Source: Verrucomicrobiales bacterium | GTDB lineage: Bacteria > Verrucomicrobiota > Verrucomicrobiia > Verrucomicrobiales > DEV007 | NCBI GenBank assembly: GCA_029213265.1 | Contig: JARGNG010000005.1 | Coordinates: forward strand, 124,001 to 188,000 | Direction: 5' to 3' | DNA: 64,000 bases | In this document: positions 26,066-34,262 of the stretch, piece after piece | How positions within the stretch are numbered: the stretch's first letter is position 1 | How the letters are laid out: each line of letters begins with the position of its first letter | Notes under the pieces: model-generated | What the model was told of the DNA's origin: nothing | The model's database searches: none | What the model saw: only the letters and a program-made list of their open reading frames with translations | Position numbers and translations under genes: made by a program

Positions 26066-28909
26066 TCACGGGATAAAAATGAACTCCTTCATGTTGATCA
26101 CGACATGGGCCAAATTCGCCCACGTATCGACGGGATCAGATTCTGATTCCTGAGCGAGATAGGACTCGACCCTGCCTCGTTCCGCCACGGTTGGCGTTCT
26201 TCCGAGGGCCTTCAGAAATAGTCCGTCGATCCGCTTTTCGTTGCTTTCCTCCCGGGCGACAAGGGCCCCGGCCCAGGAACGGGTTTGCTCCACGACGAAC
26301 GGATCGTTCATCAGGACGAGAGCCTGCGCGGGAACGTTCGACACGTTCCGGCGTCCTTTCGGTCCAAACGGACCCGGCACGTCGAAGGTCATCATAAAGG
26401 GGGAGAGAAAGTTTCGGTAGACCGCTCCGTAGATGCTGCGCCTTCCTGCTCCATCGAGCGGGCCGCTCTTTTTTCCTCCGCGTCCTGTCATGAAGGCGGT
26501 GCGGTGAACGGGAACAGACGCGCCATAGAGCCGGGAATCCAATTTTCCAGACACCGCAAGGATCGAATCCCGGACAGCTTCCCCGGTGAGGCGCTTTACC
26601 GGCATCCGTGAGAGCAGTTCGTTGGAAGGGTCCACTTCGGCAAGCCTTTCGAAGGGCAGCTCCGGATGAGGCTCTGACGCCTGCCCGTAGGTCGACGAGA
26701 GGACCAACTGACGAATCGAACGCTTGATCGACCAACCGTTGGAAACGAGATCCGTCGCGAGCCAATCGAGCAATTCGGGATGGGTCGCCGGTCGCCCCAT
26801 CGGACCGAAATCGTCGACCGTCGGGACGATTCCCGCTCCAAACAAATGATGCCAGATCCGATTGGCAAGGACGCGGGAAGTCAGGGGATTGTCAGGTCGG
26901 GTGACTTCATTGGCCAGATCGAGCCGGTCCCCGGTTTCACCTCCGAGCGCTTCGAGAAAACGGGGCGGCACTTCCTCCCCGAGACTGCGATGGCTGCCCC
27001 GCACATAAACATGAGCATTCTCCGGAGTTCCCTGGGCCATCGCCACGGCAAAACGGGGAGCGGGGAGCTTCCCGGAAAGTTGTTCGCCCTTCTTCACGAA
27101 GGCCGCCACGTTCTCCGGCAGCGGGCCGGAGGGAAGCATCTTCTCTTCTTCGGAAATCGCGGGTGCCGCCACTGTCGAAAAGCGAATTTCATCGATCACG
27201 ATCTCCCCATCCCCGTTGTCAACGAACTCGAGATAGGCCTTGTGGCCCTGATATTTCTTCAAATTTCCAGCCAGTGTGTTCCATCGAAACCCGCCTTTCG
27301 TATCGAGATTTTTCAAGATGGTCCCCTTGAAGAGAAGGGCACTGAACTTCGCCATCTGGTAGTTGTCGATCACGACCCGCACGTCGACTGCGTTCCCTTT
27401 CGCGAGAATGTGGATATGATCCGTGCCGATGGTGAAAGTCGGGGAGCGGAGGATCCCCACCTGCTTCTTTCCAAACAACCCGCTGTCCACGGTGCCGGGG
27501 CGGGCCCACGGGTTTTTCTCATCAAATCGAACTCCCTGGTGGCTGCCAGCTGCGGCAAAAGCATAGCCGGTCGTGCTCCATCCTTCGGGAATCTGCTCAC
27601 CGGAGAAGGTTTCGAAGATCGTTTCGCCCTCTTTCGCCTGAGGCGCTTTCTCGACGTTCGTTTTGTCAGGGGAGATCAACGCATCGGCTTTCTCTTTGAT
27701 TTCGGCCAGCTGGTTGCGGGTCTTTTCCCGAACCCTGCCCACATCCATCGGAAAGTCCTGTCTCGCGCTGCCGTGCAGATAGGCAGTCATAGCGTAGTAG
27801 TCCGCAGTCGAAATCGCGTCGAACTTGTGATCGTGACAGCGGGCACACGAGACGGTCAGTCCGAGAAAGGATTTCCCAAAGACATCGATCTGGTTGTCCA
27901 TGATGTCGGCCTCGTTTCCGAGCACATCGGTCGGGGCGTGAGTTGCTTCGTGGAAATACCAGAATCCGGTACCGAGAATGGATTCATTGAACTTTTCGGT
28001 CGGGTGGCGCCGCGGCTCCGGAAGAAGATCTCCCGCAACGTGCTCCTTCACGAAAAGATCGTAGGGAACATCTTCGTTCAGCGCCCGAATCAGATAGTCG
28101 CGGTATTCGTGCGAACCGTTGATCGGATAATCAAACTCGTGACCGTAGGTGTCCGCATATCGAACCAGATCCATCCAGTGCCGCGCCCATTTTTCCCCGA
28201 AGTGAGGAGAAGCCAGCAGCCCATCGACCACCTTTTCCTTCGCATTCGGAGATTCATCCGCGAGGAAGGCTTCCCGCTGTTCCGGTGTCGGGGGAAGGCC
28301 GACCAGATCAAAGTGGACACGCCTCAACCAAACTCCTTTTTCCGCTTCGGGAGCGGGACGAAGACCGGCCGCCTCCATTTTCGCAAGAACAAAGTAGTCC
28401 GGACCCACCTTTGGCCAATCCGTCTTCTTCACAGCTGGCAAATCAGGATTCGCAACCGGGCGCCAGCTCCAGTGCTCTTGAAAACGCTTTTGTAAATCGA
28501 ATGACTCCCCCGAGTTTTCTCCATCCCGCTCCGGGACCGGCTCTTCCGGCCAAACTGCTCCCCCGGCAATCCAGGTTTCAAAATCGGCGACAATCTCTGC
28601 GCTCAGCTTTTCCTTGGGCGGCATTTGCAGGTCGTCGTTTCCATATCGAATCGATTCGATGAGGAGACTTTTTTCGACATCGCCGGGCTCAAGCGCCGGA
28701 CCGGTGTCGCCACCGGCGAGCATGTGCTCCCGATGATCCAACTGCAGACCACCCTTCAGCTTCTTCGCATCGGCGGCATGACAGGAATAGCATTTCTCCG
28801 CGAGCACCGGACGAATCTTCTTTTCGAAGAACTCCAATTGCGCGTCGGCTGACGATTCAGCGGGCAGCAGAGTCGCGAGCAAAACAGGAATGAAGAGGAA
28901 ATAGCGCAT
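26066..28909 (-). CDS. PSCyt1-DUF1549-DUF1553 protein (Planctomycete-type cytochrome protein)
   Basis: 947 residues. Signal peptide 1-22. The PSCyt1 domain has heme motif C40-Y-S-C43-H44 and a 'LQMPPKEKLS' Met ligand region. DUF1549 (about 165-380) is marked by 'LRRVHFDLVGLPPTPEQ' and 'WARHWMDLVRYADTYGHEFDYP', then CARCHDHKFD, a second C-x-x-C-H motif. An inserted carbohydrate-binding-like beta domain (about 435-585) follows, then DUF1553 (about 640-925). One c-type heme is likely, perhaps two. The protein acts in the periplasm; the family is known from genomes, and its substrate has not been established to my knowledge. First gene of a two-gene operon with DUF1501, divergent from an AraC regulator that probably controls it. 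Confidence 0.95.
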   Translation of the reverse strand: MRYFLFIPVLLATLLPAESSADAQLEFFEKKIRPVLAEKCYSCHAADAKKLKGGLQLDHREHMLAGGDTGPALEPGDVEKSLLIESIRYGNDDLQMPPKEKLSAEIVADFETWIAGGAVWPEEPVPERDGENSGESFDLQKRFQEHWSWRPVANPDLPAVKKTDWPKVGPDYFVLAKMEAAGLRPAPEAEKGVWLRRVHFDLVGLPPTPEQREAFLADESPNAKEKVVDGLLASPHFGEKWARHWMDLVRYADTYGHEFDYPINGSHEYRDYLIRALNEDVPYDLFVKEHVAGDLLPEPRRHPTEKFNESILGTGFWYFHEATHAPTDVLGNEADIMDNQIDVFGKSFLGLTVSCARCHDHKFDAISTADYYAMTAYLHGSARQDFPMDVGRVREKTRNQLAEIKEKADALISPDKTNVEKAPQAKEGETIFETFSGEQIPEGWSTTGYAFAAAGSHQGVRFDEKNPWARPGTVDSGLFGKKQVGILRSPTFTIGTDHIHILAKGNAVDVRVVIDNYQMAKFSALLFKGTILKNLDTKGGFRWNTLAGNLKKYQGHKAYLEFVDNGDGEIVIDEIRFSTVAAPAISEEEKMLPSGPLPENVAAFVKKGEQLSGKLPAPRFAVAMAQGTPENAHVYVRGSHRSLGEEVPPRFLEALGGETGDRLDLANEVTRPDNPLTSRVLANRIWHHLFGAGIVPTVDDFGPMGRPATHPELLDWLATDLVSNGWSIKRSIRQLVLSSTYGQASEPHPELPFERLAEVDPSNELLSRMPVKRLTGEAVRDSILAVSGKLDSRLYGASVPVHRTAFMTGRGGKKSGPLDGAGRRSIYGAVYRNFLSPFMMTFDVPGPFGPKGRRNVSNVPAQALVLMNDPFVVEQTRSWAGALVAREESNEKRIDGLFLKALGRTPTVAERGRVESYLAQESESDPVDTWANLAHVVINMKEFIFIP

Positions 28910-28921
28910 CGCAGAGTAAGT

Positions 28922-28927
28922 AGTATA
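28922..28927 (-). promoter_or_regulatory. Putative -10 box TATACT of the DUF1549/DUF1553 operon
   Basis: On the minus strand TATACT ends 12 nt before the ATG at 28909. No convincing -35 is visible, which would fit a promoter needing an activator. The divergent AraC-type gene at 29056 is the obvious candidate. The 146-nt gap should hold its operators, but I see no clear repeat. Confidence 0.4.
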
Positions 28928-29055
28928 CGAAACCTCGGGCTGGCAGGTCGACTCTACAAATCAGATTCGGACACTTACTGATACGATATTCTCATTTTTT
29001 TCCAGAATAGCGGGACATTTGGTGCATATTTCGGTCTAGTTCACGCAATTCCGCC

Positions 29056-29958
29056 ATGGCCCGCCCCCAACTTGAATTCATTCCCACTGGGGCAACCCAG
29101 GCGCTCATTTTTAAAATCGATCGCGATATCTGGCCGGTGTATCACTACCACCCGGAATACGACATTCTTCTCTCCCTGAAGAATCACGCCGGAGAATTCA
29201 TTTCGGGAGACCACATCGGGCAGCTTCGTGAGGGCACCCTGTTCATGAATGGACCGAATATCCCGCACGCGGTTCACTCCGGCATTCCCGATGAGAAAGA
29301 CTGGTCCCGTCCTTCGCTGGCCGTGGTGCAATTTTCCCGGGAATCCCTCGGAGAAGACATGCTCCGAAAATCGGAAATGACATCGGTGCGGGAATTTCTC
29401 GACGAAGCCGGATTCGGCTTTGAGTTTCACGGCAACGCAGCGACGGAGGCCGCTGAACTCATCCTGGAAATGGAGCAACTTGGCCCTCTCGAACGATTTC
29501 TCCAGTTGCTGAAGCTGCTTCAGGTCTTCGCTTTGACTCCGGAGAAAACCCCGCTGGCAAGCCCGGCCTTTTCCCCTTCGCTTCGCGAAAAAGACATTTC
29601 CCGTCTCGACGAAGTTTTGAACTTTCTCCGGCGAAACAAATCCGAGAGCGTCGCTTTGGAAGAGGTGGCCGCGATTGCCAAAATGAGCCCCAAATCCTTC
29701 TGCCGCTTTTTCAAAGCGAACACAGGGAAAACCCTGATCGAATATCTGCACGACCTTCGAATCGGCGAGGCCTGCCGCATGCTCGTGGAGAGTGATCTCT
29801 CGATCAGCGAAATCGCGCTGGAATGCGGCTTCAACAATCTCTCCAACTTCAACCGGAGGTTCCGACAGCTCAAAGACACCACACCTCGGGACTTTCGCAG
29901 AAAGGTGCGGATCGATCCCGGGCTCCAGGATCTTCCGCTCCCGCGGTCGATCATTTGA
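29056..29958 (+). CDS. AraC family transcriptional regulator (cupin + HTH)
   Basis: 300 residues. The N-terminal part (about 1-110) is a cupin-type sensing domain: 'WPVYHYHPEYDILLSLK' with the two His of the cupin motif and 'GTLFMNGPNIPHAVHSG'. The C-terminal 100 residues form the double helix-turn-helix of AraC/XylS: 'ESVALEEVAAIAKMSPKSFCRFFKANTGKTLIEYLHDLRIGEACRML' and 'LSISEIALECGFNNLSNFNRRFRQLKDTTPRDFRRKV'. This layout is typical of sugar-responsive activators. It is divergent from the DUF1549/DUF1501 operon, and I infer that it regulates that operon in response to a carbohydrate-like ligand. Confidence 0.94.
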   Translation: MARPQLEFIPTGATQALIFKIDRDIWPVYHYHPEYDILLSLKNHAGEFISGDHIGQLREGTLFMNGPNIPHAVHSGIPDEKDWSRPSLAVVQFSRESLGEDMLRKSEMTSVREFLDEAGFGFEFHGNAATEAAELILEMEQLGPLERFLQLLKLLQVFALTPEKTPLASPAFSPSLREKDISRLDEVLNFLRRNKSESVALEEVAAIAKMSPKSFCRFFKANTGKTLIEYLHDLRIGEACRMLVESDLSISEIALECGFNNLSNFNRRFRQLKDTTPRDFRRKVRIDPGLQDLPLPRSII

Positions 29959-30044
29959 GAGTCCTGACCGGGAACTTCTCCGGCCCACGGGCCCGGAGTG
30001 GTCTTGTCACACCGCGCTCCGTTCTTCAGGGAACAGCCGCCGGA

Positions 30045-30829
30045 TTAGAGCGCTCGCAGCTGCGCCCTGAGTTTCCGAAGCTTCCGCAAAAGCAGGCGAA
30101 CCCGTTTGCGATCCCTGTTCTTCTTCGCCTTGCGGATGCTCCGCTTCGTTTTCGCAATCGCACGAAGCAATTTCCGGCGCTGCGCTACCAGGGCGGGGTC
30201 ATCCACGAGGCGAACCCACTGGCCCGGATCAGCGGGATCGTCTCCCTGCATTCGATTGGCCGTCCCAGTGATGCGGAAATCGGAAATGGGCACATTGCTC
30301 GATGTTTCATCGTAAGCGCCGGGGACCGTTGTGGTAGCTTTGAGAGAGCGGAAGCGGATCGTTTCCCCGGGGTCGATCAAAAAGTTGATAGTCGCTTCCG
30401 CCCCCGCGACCGCGGGTCCGGAAAACTGGAGGAAGGTGGCGCCGAAATCGAAATTGGCTCCGCTTAAATCCGCCAGCTAGACAAATCCTGAAACGATCCG
30501 TTGGCAGCGGTTCCGTTCTGAGTCAGAAAGCGCGCCTGAATGATCGTCGTGCCCGAAAAACCAAGCGGCCGGGTGATCTCGATCATCTTTCCCAGAGGAG
30601 CCTTCCAATCCAGCACGACGGTCTCGTCCCCGAGGACGGAGAAGTCAGCGTTTAGCTCCCCCGCCGCCGGAACCCGAACCGTAGCCTGCGAGGAGTTCGG
30701 CCCGAACATTTCCGTTTCCTCGGAGAGCTCGCGGGTGATGGTGGTTTCTCCGTATCCAGTAGCAGAGATCCCGAGAAGGAGAGCAAGCAAACCGAGGGAG
30801 CGAACGAGAGAGGGAGGGGTGGCATTCAT
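30045..30829 (-). pseudogene. Secreted protein with very basic C-terminal tail, broken by a frameshift
   Basis: Two minus-strand frames belong together. The first (start 30829, stop 30464) has a signal peptide (GLLALLLGISATGYG) and ends 'GSFQDLSSWRI'. At about 30476-30482 the neighbouring frame continues as 'LADLSGANFDFGATFLQF' and 'ATINFLIDPGETIRFRS', and runs to 30045. Without the shift it would encode about 261 residues: a beta-rich secreted domain and a strongly basic tail (residues about 215-261, Arg/Lys over 40%). A one-base loss near TCTAGCTGGCGG explains it. It may be a true pseudogene, a sequencing error or a programmed frameshift; I see no slippery heptamer. Family unknown. Confidence 0.6.
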
Positions 30830-31004
30830 GAGAAGAGCGGTGGTGGTGCAGGTATCTTTTTATGTCATCGGGTCTAGGTGATTCCGCCGCAGAAGAAAAG
30901 ACAATACCCCTGAATCAGATAGAGAATCGGAGACTGCTCTCCTCGAGGCTTGCCACGACAATAGCCTGCCCCACTCAAGCGGATCTATTCCTTTCCCCGC
31001 CCGA

Positions 31005-33155
31005 TCACTTCCCCATCAGTCGCCGCGCCAGGTAAATATACTCAAGCGCAGTTCGCTTGGCACGCTCCGTCTGATTCGCCGCCGCCGAGTGTCCGCCGTC
31101 GATGTTTTCGTAGTAGAGAAACGGAAGGTCAGCCTCTTCAAACCGCTTTGCCATTTTCCGGGCGTGGCCGGGATGAACCCGGTCATCCTTCGTGGAAGTG
31201 ACAAAGAACGGCACCGGGTATTTCTTTTCCGGATCAAAATTGTGATAGGGCGAGATCGTTTCGAGAAAGGCCCGCTCTTCGGGCACATCGGGTGAGCCGT
31301 ATTCGTCCACCCACGACGCACCTGCGAGCAGCTTGTGATACCGCAGCATGTCGAGCAGAGGAACCTGCACGACGACTGCATTCCAGAGATCGGGACGCTG
31401 GTTCAGCATGACGCCCATGAGAAGGCCGCCGTTCGATCCTCCCATGATCCCGAGGTGCTTCGGCGAGGTAAGCCCACTTTCGATGATGCTTTCCCCGACG
31501 GCGATGAAATCATCGTAGATCCTCTGACGGTTGGTCTTCAGCCCCGCCTGGTGCCAGGCCGGACCGAATTCACCGCCACCACGAATATTGGCGAGGACAT
31601 AGGCTCCGCCTTTTTCCAGCCAGAGACGACCGGTCGTTCCATTGTATCCGGGCCGCATCGAGATTTGGAACCCGCCGTAGCTGTAGAGCAGCGTCGGCGT
31701 CGTTCCATCCATCTCGATATCCTTGCGATGAACGACAAAGTAGGGAATCCGCGTCCCGTCTTTTGAGTTCGTAAACTCCTGTTTTACCGTGAGGCCTTCA
31801 GCATCGAATTTCGGCGGGAGGCTCTTCAGCGTTTTGAATTTGCCCGTGACCGTGTCGTATTCGAGCAGGGAATCGGCTGTGAGAAAATCTTCGTAATTCA
31901 GAAAAACGATCGTCTCGTCTTCGTCGGAAAAGGCGATTCCTGTTTGCCCGGATCCCGGCAACTCCACGGCTTCGGAAGTCCACCCGGATTCCGCGGGATC
32001 AATCCGGAGGATTTTCCCGATCACATTTTCATTGATCGAAAGCAGAGCCGCATCCTTCGCGATGGCGACGTAGTTCACCGCCTGCGTTTCATCAGGCCGG
32101 AAGACGAGTTCGACAGGAGGAAGCTCCCCGGTCTCGAGAAAAGGCTCCAGCTCAAACGCGATGAGATCGCCGTTCTGAAATTCCACTTCGCCGCCTTCCG
32201 GTTTCCAATCCTGTTTCAGAAAAAAGAGCAGGCGCCCCCGGTAGAGTCCGTTCAGATCAATTTTCGGGGGCAGGGGATACTTGACCGGAGCGGATCCGTC
32301 ATCCGGCAGCCACCAGTAAGTCGAGGTAAAAAAGGTATCCGACTCACTGGCGTGCGCGAGGATGCGGCCGTCCTCCAACTCCAGGCTGAAAGGCCAGACC
32401 GCGACATCCGTCTTTTCCACTTCGATCACCTTCTCTGCCCCGGACAAGGGCGTTCCCCGCTTCCACTTCTTAAGGATTCTCGGATATCCGGATTCCGTCA
32501 GAGAATCTTCGCCCCAGTCGGTACCGATGAGGAGGGTATCTTTGTCGAGCCATTCGGCACTCTGCTTGGCCTCGGTCGTGATGAAACCGTCTTCGACAAA
32601 GGTCTTCGTCTGGAGATCAAACTCGCGCCGGATCACAGCATCCTTTCCGCCGTCCGAAAGGGAAACGAGGGTGTAGTACTGATCCGCCTTCTTGTCGTGA
32701 AAGGTGGCGCTCCCCTTAAAAACCCAGTTCTTGTCTTCCTTTTTCGCCAGCTCATCGAAATCGACGATAGTCTCCCACTCGGGCTCGTCCGTAGCGTAGC
32801 TCTCCGGCGAGGTCCGGCGCCAGAGACCCCGAACATTTTTCTCATCCTGCCAGAAATTGTAGACGTACTCGCCCCGAATTCGTCCGTAGGGAATGCGCTC
32901 CTTCGAGGTCAGGATCTCCAGGGCAGCGGCTTCGTAGGCCTCGTAGCGCGGATCGGACTGGAGGTCTTTCAAGGAACGGTCATTCTGCGCGCGCACCCAG
33001 TCGAGGGCTTTTTTCCCCTCCACCTCTTCGAGCCAGAGATGAGGTTCGTCAGTTTCGGAGGAGGCTGGCATATTCTTCTTTGACGGTTCCGCGGCGGCCT
33101 GAAAAATAAAAAGAAAGAGGAAGGCGGCAGAGAAAGGCAACAGGTTTCGATTCAT
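31005..33155 (-). CDS. Prolyl oligopeptidase family serine peptidase (S9A)
   Basis: 716 residues with a signal peptide (FSAAFLFLFIFQAAA, cleavage about residue 22), so the enzyme is exported. The N-terminal 'DEPHLWLEEVEGKKALDWVRAQN' is the S9A start, a seven-bladed propeller follows to about 430, and the catalytic domain ends the protein. Triad: Ser574 in 'GGSNGGLLMG', Asp657 or Asp658 in 'TKDDRVHPGHA' and His689 in 'IDGGHSAAAN'. The length fits prolyl oligopeptidases. Role: cleavage of proline-containing or similar small peptides in the periplasm. It lies 17 nt downstream of a small zinc-ribbon gene on the same strand, so the two are likely co-transcribed. Confidence 0.95.
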   Translation of the reverse strand: MNRNLLPFSAAFLFLFIFQAAAEPSKKNMPASSETDEPHLWLEEVEGKKALDWVRAQNDRSLKDLQSDPRYEAYEAAALEILTSKERIPYGRIRGEYVYNFWQDEKNVRGLWRRTSPESYATDEPEWETIVDFDELAKKEDKNWVFKGSATFHDKKADQYYTLVSLSDGGKDAVIRREFDLQTKTFVEDGFITTEAKQSAEWLDKDTLLIGTDWGEDSLTESGYPRILKKWKRGTPLSGAEKVIEVEKTDVAVWPFSLELEDGRILAHASESDTFFTSTYWWLPDDGSAPVKYPLPPKIDLNGLYRGRLLFFLKQDWKPEGGEVEFQNGDLIAFELEPFLETGELPPVELVFRPDETQAVNYVAIAKDAALLSINENVIGKILRIDPAESGWTSEAVELPGSGQTGIAFSDEDETIVFLNYEDFLTADSLLEYDTVTGKFKTLKSLPPKFDAEGLTVKQEFTNSKDGTRIPYFVVHRKDIEMDGTTPTLLYSYGGFQISMRPGYNGTTGRLWLEKGGAYVLANIRGGGEFGPAWHQAGLKTNRQRIYDDFIAVGESIIESGLTSPKHLGIMGGSNGGLLMGVMLNQRPDLWNAVVVQVPLLDMLRYHKLLAGASWVDEYGSPDVPEERAFLETISPYHNFDPEKKYPVPFFVTSTKDDRVHPGHARKMAKRFEEADLPFLYYENIDGGHSAAANQTERAKRTALEYIYLARRLMGK

Positions 33156-33172
33156 GAGTCAACTGGGTGGGA

Positions 33173-33469
33173 TTACCCCTTCGGAGGAATGTCGATGGGT
33201 TTGTAGCCCGCATCGGGCACCATCAGAATTTCCTCGCAGTCGGTAAAGGGACAGGGCATCTCCGTGCCAAACTGTTCAGGACTGGCGGAAAGTTTGCGAC
33301 GACATCCAGGGCAGACAAATTTCACCTCATCCGTCGGAAGCTTGATGTCCTGGGGCGCGGGCACCATGAACTCCTTTCCGCAGTCAGGACAGTTGCTGAC
33401 GGTGTGAAAGAATTCTTTGCCGGCGGAAAGCCGGGTTTCACAATGGGGACATTCAAATCGAAGGGGCAT
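33173..33469 (-). CDS. Double zinc-ribbon protein
   Basis: 98 residues containing four cysteine pairs: CPHC and CPDC (residues 7-10 and 28-31) make one ribbon, CPGC and CPFTDC (about 53-56 and 72-77) make a second. The sequence between them is charged, and no catalytic motif is visible. Such small zinc-ribbon proteins are common in PVC genomes, often as the cytoplasmic N-terminal domain of larger proteins; here the gene is free-standing. It precedes the prolyl oligopeptidase gene by 17 nt. Function unknown; nucleic-acid or protein binding is possible. Confidence 0.75.
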   Translation of the reverse strand: MPLRFECPHCETRLSAGKEFFHTVSNCPDCGKEFMVPAPQDIKLPTDEVKFVCPGCRRKLSASPEQFGTEMPCPFTDCEEILMVPDAGYKPIDIPPKG

Positions 33470-33532
33470 GAATCAGGGATAGAGTTGTTCCTCTTTCTAT
33501 AACGCCGAACGAAAATCACTCCACCGGAAATG

Positions 33533-33560
33533 TTGAATGCCGGAGCATTTGCGATTAAAT
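33533..33560 (+). promoter_or_regulatory. Putative promoter, TTGAAT-N16-TTAAAT
   Basis: TTGAAT (33533-33538) and TTAAAT (33555-33560), 16 nt apart, end 6 nt before the ATG at 33567. The predicted start of transcription falls on or next to that ATG. This supports 33567 over the in-frame ATG at 33537, which lies inside the promoter. Confidence 0.45.
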
Positions 33561-33566
33561 CCCCGC

Positions 33567-34190
33567 ATGGCGGAAATCACAATCGAGGCCTATTGCGGCG
33601 GCCTTTTTCAAACAAACGGATACCTGGTTTCGATCGACGGAAAATCCTGGCTCTTCGATGCTCCGGACGGCGTTGCCGACTGGCTCTCGGAAAATGGAAA
33701 GAGTGTCGATGGATTAATCCTGACACATCAACATCACGATCACGTGATTGGTGCCGGAGCGCTTCTCTCCGCCTTTGACTGTCCCGTCTGGGCCCACTCG
33801 GAACCATCCGAAGAACTCACCATGGCCAAGCGCCTCGAGCAAATGATGGGGATCCCCTGTGAATTGGACCCCTACCGGGTCGATCACCTTCTCGAGGGGA
33901 AAACGGAACTCTCTTTCGGCGAGTTGGATCTCGAAATTCTCCATGTCCCGGGGCACTCGCCGGATTCGATCTGCTTTTCTTTCCGCGGCGTCCCCGTTCT
34001 CGTCGGAGGCGACGTCCTCTTCCAGGGAGGCATCGGCCGGACGGATTTTCCGCACGGGGATCACGATCTCCTTCTCTCCGGAATTCGCGAAAAACTGTGG
34101 CCTCTTCCCGAGGAAACGCAGGTTCTTCCCGGTCATGGAGATCCCACGACGATCGGAGTCGAAAAGGCAACCAATCCCTTTCTTCAATAG
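33567..34190 (+). CDS. MBL-fold metallo-hydrolase (glyoxalase II-like)
   Basis: 207 residues from the ATG at 33567; an upstream in-frame ATG (33537) would add ten residues that look non-coding. The zinc-binding motif is T-H54-x-H56-x-D58-H59 in 'LILTHQHHDHVIG', the next His is in 'VPGHSPDSICF', the bridging Asp in 'VGGDVLFQGGIGRTD', and the last His in 'LPGHGDPTTIG'. The family's full two-metal site is therefore present. It is closest in pattern to the short glyoxalase II-like hydrolases that lack the C-terminal substrate domain. Cytosolic thioester hydrolysis is the likely activity; the true substrate cannot be read from sequence. Confidence 0.92.
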   Translation: MAEITIEAYCGGLFQTNGYLVSIDGKSWLFDAPDGVADWLSENGKSVDGLILTHQHHDHVIGAGALLSAFDCPVWAHSEPSEELTMAKRLEQMMGIPCELDPYRVDHLLEGKTELSFGELDLEILHVPGHSPDSICFSFRGVPVLVGGDVLFQGGIGRTDFPHGDHDLLLSGIREKLWPLPEETQVLPGHGDPTTIGVEKATNPFLQ

Positions 34191-34262
34191 GAATCGCAGT
34201 GCGCCCGCGCAAGGAAGCACGGCCCCTTTGGAACTGGATTTCGCGGCCGTTTTGACGTAGAG

